A DNA stretch of 23,820 nt from contig NW_014577569.1 of NCBI RefSeq assembly GCF_000485595.1, forward strand, positions 50,750-74,569, in the 5' to 3' direction. The notes below the pieces were generated by a model. It had not been told where the DNA came from. It did not search any database and saw only the letters and a program-made list of their open reading frames with translations. Shown here piece by piece: positions 1 through 18,475 of this stretch (position 1 is the stretch's first letter; each line of letters opens with the position of its first letter). This DNA comes from Priapulus caudatus. Its lineage: Eukaryota > Priapulida > Priapulimorpha > Priapulimorphida > Priapulidae. The position numbers and the translations under genes were made by a program.

Positions 1-755
1 GATCCGCACGGCCACCCGAACGTGTCCCCACTTTAAAGATTAAGCTGTCGGACTGAGAGACGACTAACTGGCTCCTAACTTTAACCCGCGTTCACGGGCT
101 CAAATTCACTGAACACATTGGAGCAATCAATAGTCGCATTTACTGCCCAGCCACCGCGTAAACTTCAAATATTCTTTATATTCTTCCTATTGCTCATATT
201 TTATATACTTAAATAGCTAGATTTCTTTTTATTCAAGATTTCGATTGGCGTTCATTTCAAAGGAGATCGTCGACAGACAGAATCGCAGCGGTCGTTATCA
301 TAATAGCATGAGATAGCAGCGAGTTCATTGTTTACACGTACATGTGCGCGTAACGTTTCCGGTGATAAAATTCGTAAATACAAATAGCGATGTTACCATA
401 TCTAGGGGATACATACTATTACATATATTATATACCAGCTATATATGAGACCTATAATACAAATTCCAAGTATACATATACTACTATGGCTACGATAGCG
501 TTGTTCCTTTCATACAAGCTGTCAGTGAAAAATATGTAATGATGTCTGCGTCAATGCCGTATATTATTATATATATATATATTAATTAATATTATACGTA
601 TAGATATTCACACACACTCACACACACTCACACACACTCACACACACTCACACACACTCGAATAGTAAGTATCTCGCACCAGCACACATGCATCTTTGAT
701 TATAGCTCATGATTGCTTCACACCGCTACATTCTTGTGCTCCATAATATACGCAG
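1..755 (+). other. Upstream intron sequence of the FRMPD-like gene
   Basis: This is AT-rich sequence with AT dinucleotide runs (about 565-590) and the 10-bp tandem at 611-660. No exon for F1 or PDZ could be recognised. The intron that ends at 755 is therefore probably at least this long. Confidence 0.55.
611..660 (+). repeat. Five perfect copies of a 10-bp unit (cacacactca)
   Basis: This tandem of a 10-base unit lies upstream of FRMPD-like exon 1. The last copy ends in cg instead of ca. Confidence 0.95.
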
Positions 756-10748
<9,993 letters not shown>

Positions 10749-11640
10749 TGTCTGTGTGCGTGCGTGTGCGTGCGTCCGTGCGTACATTTGAGTGTATGGA
10801 TATATGTGTGTGCGGGTGTGTATGCGTGTGTGTGTGTGCGCGTGCGTGTGCGTGTGTACGAAATCTGTATGTACATGTGTGCTGGCGCGTTCGCGTGCGC
10901 TTATAATAGTATGATTATATGCAGGGAAGACCCTCTAACTGCGTCTGGTGCGTGAGCTTTGTTCAGCAACTATCGCTCTCAGGTGACGTCTATACCTGCC
11001 GTCGTATAAGACATTTTATTCTATAAGAGATTAGAATCGAATACGTAGAATATACTGGTAATTTTAGCGCCGTGCGTAAAGTAACGTTAGATGAAGCTCT
11101 CTCTCGCTCTCTCAGTTGTGTTTTAGGCACAGTGACATTGTGGTGGTGTTCGCCGGGCCGTTACTTTCATCGACATAAGCAATAATGTGTAAATAAGGAA
11201 TCAACGCGAGTTCAGTGGGTGATTAGAGAACGATTATATCAGTGTACGCGGCTAGCTGTCAAATACGCCTTGACCGTGGGAAGTGGCCGTTGGACCCACT
11301 TACCAAAATGTAATTATATTAGCGTCGTCATCTTCGGCGGCCATGTTTATAATACAACGCAAGTACACAACAATATTTTTATTGCAGATATTTTTACGAG
11401 TAGCTGCCTCGAGCAGCCGAATGTATATTTAATGCAGAAACGATTGGGGACCGAAATTGCAGATTTAATAAAAAACATTTTATGTTGTTACTACATTTAC
11501 GTGCCATGTTACTTTGTTTCATCGTCCCTGTAGTCAGGATATGTAGCAACGTCATACCATGATACCAAGAGGCTTCAGATTACACAAATGTACGTTTGCT
11601 AAACTAATAAACGTAAGTTTTTAAACAAGTTTACACCACG
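10749..11640 (+). other. Probable 3' UTR of the FRMPD-like gene
   Basis: After the stop there is a (GTGCGT)n/(GT)n region at 10752-10860, then AT-rich sequence with AATAAA at 11467-11472 and 11606-11611. The real cleavage site is unknown. Confidence 0.55.
11467..11472 (+). promoter_or_regulatory. Candidate poly(A) signal AATAAA
   Basis: This canonical AATAAA lies about 720 bases after the FRMPD-like stop, in the context tttaataaaaaac. A second AATAAA lies at 11606-11611. Either would serve as the gene's end; the choice cannot be made from sequence alone. Confidence 0.4.
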
Positions 11641-12614
11641 AGGTGACACAACGTGTATCTGGTGTAAATGGACGGTTATATTTGATTAACATTTGCCTAC
11701 AAAACGTAACAGTATTACCTATAGCTTTGGCACGTTGGCTTTATGTATCACAATAGACAACGTACCGACGCACGTGTTGCGTACGAATTTCACCTCTACC
11801 TGTACATCAAAGAACAGAGACGGTTGAAAGGTGAAAGTACACGCACCGTGTGGCTACACAGCACCTAGATGGCGTACGCTGAGAAACTTTACATAATACA
11901 TAACCATCGAAAAATTGCTTATACACCCTGTACACGTAGCACGAAACTTACTCTAATACTTCCTGTTTAAAACATACATAGCCAACAAACACTTCTCTGC
12001 GGTTCGAGAAATAGGTTATCGTCAATGGTATCGGCGCGATATTGACGAGTCAACCTACATTATGATCTCTTGTAGATTGTGCAAACCACATAATATTATA
12101 TTCTCTCGTCGTACAAGGCTGTTCATCGAGGCAATCACTCGACTTAACCAAGACACCACTATGAATATGTCTATCTCACTGATCTTAACTTGGCAGAACG
12201 CACATGGGCTTTTACTCGCCCTGTTACAAAAATGCTTGCCTAGAGCTGCATTATTGTCGCGATGATATGTAGCCTTCATAAAAAAATGCAGTCAAAAACA
12301 TGTTGCTGTTTGATCTTGTGTAAGTTTGTAGACAGAGCATGCACATGAATGGATGTAGACACGCACACGCACACGCACGGACACTTTCCCCAACGCGCAC
12401 ACACGCGTACGCACGACGCACACGAATGCACACGAATGCATACATAAATTGGTTAAGATTGTGCACAGATTGTTTACTTCTATATAGTTTTATAATAAAA
12501 GAAGTTCATAACACGCTATGATGTGTGTATCAATGTATATTCTTCATTCATACTAAAAATGCCGTAAAAATAATATTTCATGATCATGGCCAATGCTGCT
12601 TCTCAAACAATGGA

Positions 12615-12686
<72 letters not shown>

Positions 12687-12842
12687 GCGCGCGTGAGCGC
12701 GTGTGTGTGCGTGTACGCGCGTGTGTATCAGGATATCGAGATTTAGATAATCAGATATGGTGCTGTTATCTTACCCTTGTTATATATATATATATATATA
12801 TAACCTGATATAACCTGATTATAAGATGTCTCTCTTGCCTTC
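11641..12842. other. Intergenic region between two convergent genes
   Basis: No gene was recognised here. It contains a CACG-rich patch (12358-12432), a (GT)n array (12618-12680) grading into GCGTGT variants up to 12725, and an (AT)n run (12781-12802). It would hold the 3' ends of both flanking genes. Confidence 0.6.
12618..12725 (+). repeat. (GT)n microsatellite with GCGTGT tail
   Basis: About 31 GT units, followed by degenerate gcgtgtgcgcgcgtgagcgc-type sequence. Confidence 0.95.
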
Positions 12843-13310
12843 TTACTCTGTGATCGGACTGGCTACGCGCGGCCTTGTCAGGCGGAATCCGTCGAGCAGG
12901 TAGCCCGTGAACGTCGTCCACAGGTGATAGACGTAGTTGACGCCGCCGTAGTAGGCAGTCACCGACGCCGCCTCGTCGCGCTTCATTCCACACGCGATCC
13001 GCAGTTCGAGCCCATGCCGTGGTGGCCGTTGCCGCCGCTAAACAGCAGCAGCACGTTCTTGCGTCCGACGCGCAGGGCCGCCGCTCGCGCTGCGGCCCGC
13101 GACGACATCAGCGTTCACTGTCGGAAGTTGTAGCAGGCCGTCGCGGGCGCCGCTGAACTGCCAAGGCTTGTCGAAGGTTCGTACGCGTCGCCGTAGTTGG
13201 TGACGACCTCGTGGAAGACGATGGTGCCCGTCGGCGACGATAGCTGCATCTGCTTGTAGGCGACGCGCGCGGAGAAGGCGACGATCTTTACCGCCGCTCG
13301 CGTCCTGCTG
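12843..13310 (-). pseudogene. C1q domain, disrupted (probable last exon of a multimerin/EMILIN-like gene)
   Basis: On the - strand the segment reads AVKIVAFSARVAYKQMQ, then TGTIVFHEVVTNYGDAY, the start of a C1q jelly-roll. Later pieces, FSGARDGL, YNFR, TLMSSRAAARAA, RKNVLLLF, and finally VYHLWTTFTGYLLDGF, complete the fold, including the typical TFxGxLL end. The pieces lie in different frames. There is a shift near 13176-13181, a shift near 13133, an in-frame TGA at 13115-13117, and a TGA at 12983-12985 where dropping one base restores the frame. The end is TAA at 12843-12845. Upstream (higher coordinates), a long CTCC tract followed by AACAG at 13311-13315 makes a good splice acceptor. C1q domains trimerise at the end of secreted collagen-like or coiled-coil proteins. 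The disruptions may be decay or sequence error. Confidence 0.78.
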
Positions 13311-13609
13311 CTGTTTGCCGGAGAAGGAAGAGGTGGAGGAGGCGGAGGAGGCGGAGGAGGAGGAGGAGGAGATTTCGAATAAAATATTAGTAAATATTCA
13401 GCACTCAAATATAATATATAATAACTAATTATAATATATAATAATATATAATAATATATAAGTAATTTTAATTAATTACTTGGTGTACTAACTTAATTGG
13501 AAAACTAATATAGAGAAAACCATAACTAATAAACGCAGACGCAGATCTACTGCCAACCAGTATATAAGAATCACTCGAGGGAAAACATCTTGAACGTCCT
13601 TAATAGACA

Positions 13610-13830
13610 GATGCCCGTTCTATAGAGGTGATTTCACTGCATTACTCTCTTTCGTGGGAACCCCCAAAAAACATTCATTACAGGCGGGTGTCCGTTATAT
13701 AGAGGATTTTGCTATCTTACTGCTATTTAAGGTAAGCTCCTTAAACGTTCATTATAGACAGGTGTCCTGTCTATAGAAGTGGTTAAACCGTATCACTGCT
13801 ACTCAAGAAAAAGCGTCCTTTATATAGAGA
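13610..13830. repeat. Dispersed repeat related to the 31-bp array
   Basis: Three to four diverged units of the type caggcgggtgtccgttatat / agaggt are spaced about 60-70 bases apart. The same words occur in intron 2 of the FRMPD-like gene (1574-1760). Confidence 0.6.
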
Positions 13831-14243
13831 GGTGACCGTTCTATAGATGTGACAGCTAACTACGCGGACCGTTCTATGAGGTGACAGACTAACACGACCG
13901 TTCTACTAGAGGTGTAGCCTAACACGGCGGACCGTCTTAGAACTGGTGGACAGTAACACGGACCCGTATCTATAGAGGTGACAGCTACACACGGGACCTT
14001 CTATAGATCGGTGCAGGCTAACACGGGATGACCGTTCTATAGAGGGTGACAGCTAACCGGGACCGTCTATTAGAGGTGCTAGGCTAACCGGGACCGTTCT
14101 ATAGAGCGTGACGCTACACGGCGGACGTTCTATAGAGGTGACAGCTAACACGGGACCGTTCTATAGAGGTGACAGCTAACACGGGACCGTTCTATAGAGG
14201 TGACAGCTAACACGGGACCGTTCTATAGAGGTGACAGCTAACG
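13831..14243. repeat. 31-bp minisatellite, middle part indel-rich
   Basis: The unit contains ttctatagaggtgacagcta followed by acacgggaccg and repeats every 31 bp. The copies starting ctatag at 14161, 14192 and 14223 are perfect. From about 13855 to 14125 almost every unit has one or more single-base insertions, deletions or swaps (for example tagagggtgacag, tctattagaggtgctagg). The array ends 24 bp before the stop codon of the - strand coiled-coil gene. Confidence 0.9.
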
Positions 14244-14267
14244 GGGTTAACCGTGTAAGCGCTCGCA

Positions 14268-17200
14268 TTAACCGTATGCGCCGTCAGCTCCTGTATCTTG
14301 ATTATCGTTCTGACCTGGGCGGTTTTCACTGAGTAGCTTCTGAATCTGCAGCAGCTTTCCCGTGTAGTCGTCCTGTGAGCGGCGGATATCTGATGTGATG
14401 ATGGCTAACTCCTGCCTGTAGTTCTTCTGTATGTCTCTCACGCGCTGCTCGATATTCTGCGCCAGTGGCTCCACCTCGTGCTCAACGACGTCGATCTCCG
14501 CTTGTATCTCCTCGAGCGCCGACGTCACGTTCTTTCTCGCCGACGTCATCTCTCGCGAGATGACTCGCACGTCGCGGCGCGTCTTGCGCATGTAGTTGTA
14601 GAGCTTGTGAATCGCCTCGCCCTGCGCCTTCACCGTCAGGTCGACGCGCCCGTACAGCTGCGCCACCTGGTGCTTCATCGCCGTCTCCGTGTGCGCGAAC
14701 AGCTCGGTGGCGTTCGTCAGTAGTTTAGACTGCCGCCGCATCTTCTCCTCCTGTTCGAGCAGCCCATCGTGCACGAAACGCACGCCCGTCATCGAGTCGT
14801 CGAGTTCGCGCTTCATCCGCGAGATGGCGCCGTGCGTCGCGTCGACGGCCGCCGACACGTTGCGCACGTCGTCTGCGAGGCGCGACGCGTTGCCTTGCGT
14901 CGCCGTCAGCGCTCCCTCGAGGCGCCTCACGTCGGCGCCGTCCGCCGCCACCAGGGGTTCCAGCGTCGCCACGCGCGTGCGTAGTTCGTCCACTGTGGAC
15001 GCGTTGGCGCGGGTTTCTAAGGCGTCCGTCCGCGCGAGAGACTTCTGCGCGAGTTGCGTCGTAAAGGCGATCTTGCCACGCGTGCGCTCCAGGTTATTCT
15101 GCAGCGACTTCACCGTCGAGCGGACGTTTGTCAGCGTCGCGTGCGCCTCCTGGTGGGCGAACGACGACTTCTCCGATGCCAACCTCGCCGTCTCGACGTC
15201 GGCGTGCAGCCGCGCGAGTCGTGAGTCGACGTCGTTGTCGTCGTCGTTGTGCGTCAGGTTGTCGATTGATGCGACAACGTCGGTGACGATGTCGGCGACG
15301 TCGGCGAGCCGTCGGTTTGCGTCAGCGGACGCGCGGTCAAGTTCGCCGACCCTGCGTGCGAGGTTGTCGGTTTGGTTGTCAATGCGCGCTCCGTCGCTCG
15401 CCTGCTGCCGCCGCAGCTGCTCTAACACTGTCTGCCCCGCATAGTGATTCCTCGCATGCAGCTCGGCGTGCGTCGCCAGCTCCTCTTGCAGGCCGCCGAC
15501 GCTGCGTCCGAGCGCCGCCACCTCGCCGTCGGTGACGTTAATCCGACCAGCGACGTTGTCAATCGCAGCCTCGAGCCGCGGCATCACGCCGATGACCGCC
15601 GACGTCGTCTCGTCCTGCGACGCACGGATGTCGTCCAGCTGGTGAACGAGATCCTTCCTGTGCTTCTTCAGCGCGTCCTTTATCGAACGTTCCTTCAGAC
15701 GTTCCGCCGCCTCGTGCTCGCTCAGCCTCCGCTCCACCTCGCGCTTGCTCTCCGCTGCCTCTTCCCGCAGCACCACAGCGCCCTGATGTAGCGCGTCGTC
15801 GCGCTGCCGCAGCTCGCTGATGGAGACGTCGGCGCGCTCCTGCTGCGCTGTGACGTCACGCATCGCGGCGTCGCGTGAGCTCGCGTTGCGACGCACGTCG
15901 GTGATGTCGGCGCGCAGCGCAGAGAGGCTGCCCTCTAGCGCCTGCTCCTTGGTCGACACCTGACGCTGAAGATGGTCGACGCTGCGCATGCGCCGACGCA
16001 CGCTGCTGATGTCGCGCAGCGTGAGGTTGGCGAGCGCGCCAATGTCGTCTGTCACCACGGCAATGCCGCTGTCAATCTCATCTCTTACCATGGCAACACT
16101 CGTGCTTATCTCGTCTTTCACCATGGCAACGCTGGCGTTGATGTCACCTCTCAGCACGGCAACGCCGGAGCTTATCTCCTTCCTCACCATGGAAACGTTG
16201 CTGACAATCGCCAGCGCGTTTTTCTCGGAGAGCAGCCGCAGCGCGTCGAGTGTTCTATCAACGCCTGCGTACTGCTCGCCCATGAGTCGCTCTAGCATGG
16301 CGACGCCCTCAACGATCGAGTAAATCTTCGCTTCGGTGCTCTCGTTGAACGAGCTGACGGCGTGGGCGAGTCGGTTCAGCTTCACCATAAGCAGCAACTC
16401 GAGGCTGTCGAGTTTCTCGACGAGTGTTCCCACCTCAGCGACCGTGTACGTTCCCGCGAGGCTGATCTGACCCGTGTCGTCCTTGAGCGACGTCAGCTGG
16501 TCGGCGAGGGAGGCGAGTGCGCCGGAGACGCTCTCGTTCACGTTGTGGAGGGCGTCGAGAAGCAGCGCGCCTTCCAGTGCGACGGACGCGTACGCGCTGG
16601 CGTTGCCGTTGCTGCGGTGCGGTCTCGTCGCTGCTGCACGCACGGCGTCCATGCTGTTGGCACTCAGCGTCCCGATCTGCTCCTTGATCCCATCAGGTCT
16701 CTCGAGCAGTTGATCTGCAGCGGTCAGCTCCTGAGCTTCCTTCGCGCAAAGCTTCTCCGCCGCCGCCGCTGCCGACGTCGTCTCATTGACGTAGGCGGTC
16801 ACGAACGCCTTCATGTTTTCTTTAGAACTCTTCTTGACGGCTTTTTGACTATCTGCGATCATTGTCTGCGTCTCGCGCGCCGCCGCCAGCAGCCGCTGCT
16901 CCGCCGACGTCGCGTTGTCGCCATACTCCGCCACGCTCTCGTGCAGCGTCGCCACGAGCTCGCCCACCTCGCGCCGGTGTCCCGCCAACGCGTCGGCGAC
17001 GTCTCCGAGCGTCTCCGCCGTCTCGGCGACGCGCTTCGTGTTGCGCACAGCGTCGTCGATTCCGGCCGACAGCTGCGCGTTCATCTGGAACACGGTTCCA
17101 TACAGCTCGTAGATGGCTTGGTAGAGCACGGGCACCTTCCAGTCGCGCAGCGCGTCGTCGATCTGCGCGACCTGGTCGCCGACGCCGCCGAGATGCGACG

Positions 17201-18434
17201 CGAGGCTGTCGGCCAGCTCGCCGACGGCGGCGTTGGCGCGCTCCGTCGTCGCGGCGACCGCGCGTAGCGTCTCGCCGACGTCACGTAGTGACGCGGTGTT
17301 GTCGGAGACGACGGCACTCGTTAGGTTCTGCTCGACTAGCACGGCCAGCAGCAGGTGCGCGACGTCGCCACCTCCGCCGTCGCCGTCGCCGTGCGTCGTC
17401 GCGTTCTCCAGCGACGCGAGGCGGGTTTCGATGGCCGCCATGTGCGCGTCGACGCCAGCCGACGCGTTCTCGAGGCGGGCGATGAAGTTATCGTACTGGT
17501 GCAGCCACGCGACAGCGATCATGTCATTCGTCGCCGCGTTAGTCTGCGCCATCGTCTCCATGACGTCGACGGCGGCGTCGGCAACGAGCCGCGTCAGGTT
17601 TCGCTGACCGTCGGCGACCTCGCCGAGCAGCGCGTCGCCGCCGTCAGACGTCGCCACAAGTCGTGAGAGATTCTGCTGCGCTGCAAGGATCTCCCCGAGC
17701 AGTTTATCCTTGTGTTTCTCGCCGCTAGATGGCGCGCGCGCGTTACCGATGCTCTCCCGCCAGGCGAGCAGCGCGGCGTTGATGCTAGTAACGTCGGCGG
17801 ACAGCGTGACGACGTCCTCCTGTAACCTCTCGTCGGTGACGGCTGCCGACTCGCTCATGCGCGTCAGTCGCGTGTCCAGGTTGAACACCTCCTGCTCGGT
17901 CTCGAGCGCGGTCAGTTCGATATCGCTGACCACCTGCGCAACGGTGTCCAGCTTACGGGAGTTGAGCGCGACGGCGGCCGACAGGTCGGTGAGCGTCGCT
18001 GCGAGGCCGACGTCGGCACGCGACGAGTCTTCGTGCAGCGCGTCGACTCTCCGTCCGAGCTCTCTCAGCGCGTCCAGCACCGCCTCCTGCGCGCAGCCGC
18101 ACGTCGCCGCACCCTCCTTCTCCCGCACGCCCTCCTTCTCCCGCACGCCCTCCTTCCCTCGCACGCCCTCCTCCCGCGTGTCCTCTTTCTCCCGCGCGCC
18201 CTCCTCCCGCGCGTCGGGGAGCGGCGGCGGCGGCGGCGGCGTCTCGGCGGGCTTATCTGTGGGAGAGGAGTCTTTTGGAGACGGAGAAGAAGGCGGAGGG
18301 GAAGAAGGAGGAGTTTCCTCTTTCTGCGGTTTCTTCGATATAGTCTTGGCGGAGGCGCCGGAGGCGGCGGCGAGCAGCAGCAGGAAGAAACCGACCACGG
18401 TGATCATGTGACGAGGCGGTGATGATGACGTCAT
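14268..18434 (-). CDS. Secreted coiled-coil glycoprotein, multimerin/EMILIN-like stalk
   Basis: One open exon encodes 1388 residues and ends at TAA 14268-14270. I chose the Met at 18434 (MTSSSPPRHM). The upstream Met at 18467 lies before ctctcttgtgtttttcag, an excellent splice acceptor ending at 18457, so the exon should begin at 18456. Residues 10-29 are a signal peptide (MITVVGFFLLLLAAASGASA). Residues 35-75 are Pro/Ser-rich. Residues 76-108 are charged six-residue repeats (REKEGV type). Cys 112 and Cys 114 form a CGC motif, followed by about 1250 residues of heptad and hendecad coiled coil with about 20 N-x-S/T sequons and almost no other cysteine. It has no transmembrane segment after the signal. 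It probably acts outside the cell as a disulfide-linked coiled-coil multimer. A C1q domain lies downstream on the same strand. No EMI domain is present. A laminin-like or unrelated coiled-coil protein is the alternative. Confidence 0.85.
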   Translation of the reverse strand: MTSSSPPRHMITVVGFFLLLLAAASGASAKTISKKPQKEETPPSSPPPSSPSPKDSSPTDKPAETPPPPPPLPDAREEGAREKEDTREEGVRGKEGVREKEGVREKEGAATCGCAQEAVLDALRELGRRVDALHEDSSRADVGLAATLTDLSAAVALNSRKLDTVAQVVSDIELTALETEQEVFNLDTRLTRMSESAAVTDERLQEDVVTLSADVTSINAALLAWRESIGNARAPSSGEKHKDKLLGEILAAQQNLSRLVATSDGGDALLGEVADGQRNLTRLVADAAVDVMETMAQTNAATNDMIAVAWLHQYDNFIARLENASAGVDAHMAAIETRLASLENATTHGDGDGGGGDVAHLLLAVLVEQNLTSAVVSDNTASLRDVGETLRAVAATTERANAAVGELADSLASHLGGVGDQVAQIDDALRDWKVPVLYQAIYELYGTVFQMNAQLSAGIDDAVRNTKRVAETAETLGDVADALAGHRREVGELVATLHESVAEYGDNATSAEQRLLAAARETQTMIADSQKAVKKSSKENMKAFVTAYVNETTSAAAAAEKLCAKEAQELTAADQLLERPDGIKEQIGTLSANSMDAVRAAATRPHRSNGNASAYASVALEGALLLDALHNVNESVSGALASLADQLTSLKDDTGQISLAGTYTVAEVGTLVEKLDSLELLLMVKLNRLAHAVSSFNESTEAKIYSIVEGVAMLERLMGEQYAGVDRTLDALRLLSEKNALAIVSNVSMVRKEISSGVAVLRGDINASVAMVKDEISTSVAMVRDEIDSGIAVVTDDIGALANLTLRDISSVRRRMRSVDHLQRQVSTKEQALEGSLSALRADITDVRRNASSRDAAMRDVTAQQERADVSISELRQRDDALHQGAVVLREEAAESKREVERRLSEHEAAERLKERSIKDALKKHRKDLVHQLDDIRASQDETTSAVIGVMPRLEAAIDNVAGRINVTDGEVAALGRSVGGLQEELATHAELHARNHYAGQTVLEQLRRQQASDGARIDNQTDNLARRVGELDRASADANRRLADVADIVTDVVASIDNLTHNDDDNDVDSRLARLHADVETARLASEKSSFAHQEAHATLTNVRSTVKSLQNNLERTRGKIAFTTQLAQKSLARTDALETRANASTVDELRTRVATLEPLVAADGADVRRLEGALTATQGNASRLADDVRNVSAAVDATHGAISRMKRELDDSMTGVRFVHDGLLEQEEKMRRQSKLLTNATELFAHTETAMKHQVAQLYGRVDLTVKAQGEAIHKLYNYMRKTRRDVRVISREMTSARKNVTSALEEIQAEIDVVEHEVEPLAQNIEQRVRDIQKNYRQELAIITSDIRRSQDDYTGKLLQIQKLLSENRPGQNDNQDTGADGAYG
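14313..14315 (-). promoter_or_regulatory. Candidate splice donor near the end of the coiled-coil frame
   Basis: On the - strand GCCCAG|GTCAGA occurs 15 codons before the stop (after SENRP). If used, the exon would splice towards the C1q acceptor at 13311. The phases do not match (phase 1 donor, phase 2 needed), so it is only a candidate. Confidence 0.25.
16032..16196 (-). repeat. Coding 33-bp repeats, five hendecad (11-residue) units
   Basis: From 16196 down to 16032 the coiled-coil gene encodes VSMVRKEISSG, VAVLRGDINAS, VAMVKDEISTS, VAMVRDEIDSG and IAVVTDDIGAL. The five units are exactly 11 residues each. Hendecads build a near-straight or slightly right-handed coiled coil, so this is a mechanically distinct segment of the stalk. 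DNA identity between units (accatggcaac every 33 bp) shows fairly recent tandem duplication. Confidence 0.9.
18110..18206 (-). repeat. Coding 18-bp repeats (REKEGV units)
   Basis: Near-identical 18-bp units encode REEGV, RGKEGV, REKEGV and REKEGA just before the CGC motif. They form a charged, probably helical spacer between the Pro-rich region and the coiled coil. Confidence 0.85.
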
Positions 18435-18456
18435 GGTGGCGGGCGACCGCGAGCCG

Positions 18457-18475
18457 CTGAAAAACACAAGAGAGC
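18457..18475 (-). promoter_or_regulatory. Splice acceptor before the coiled-coil exon
   Basis: On the - strand the sequence reads ctctcttgtgtttttcag and then cggctcgcgg. The pyrimidine run and CAG are strong, and the first in-frame Met of the exon follows 22 bases later. It implies a separate upstream 5' UTR exon, and therefore a promoter, at coordinates above 18475. I could not locate that exon. Confidence 0.65.

Larger units (their letters stand above)
13311..14267 (-). other. Presumed intron / 3' region between coiled-coil exon and C1q exon
   Basis: This segment contains the CTCC polypyrimidine tract (13316-13372 on + as GGAGGA), a short AT-rich segment with ataatatata units (13403-13470), dispersed-repeat sequence (13610-13830) and the 31-bp array (13831-14243). 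No further exon was recognised. Confidence 0.5.

Noticed and set aside
241-330. Possible upstream FRMPD exon (FQRRSSTDR frame)
   Set aside because: Short, no suitable donor, and no similarity to F1 or F2.
611-660. Regular 10-bp repeats considered as a CRISPR-like array
   Set aside because: Direct tandem without spacers in an animal genome; a simple minisatellite.
12055-12279. Short overlapping frames on both strands in the intergenic region
   Set aside because: No recognisable protein feature and no splice context; open on both strands by chance.
14689-15444. 251-codon open frame on the + strand inside the coiled-coil gene
   Set aside because: It is antisense to a clear protein with signal peptide and coiled-coil periodicity. 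High GC and skewed codons keep the antisense frame open, and its product has no recognisable feature.
16362-17267. 301-codon open frame on the + strand
   Set aside because: Same reason: antisense shadow of the coiled-coil exon, Arg/His/Val-rich without domain signals.
17710-18411. 233-codon Ser-rich open frame on the + strand
   Set aside because: Antisense shadow of the N-terminal part of the coiled-coil gene.
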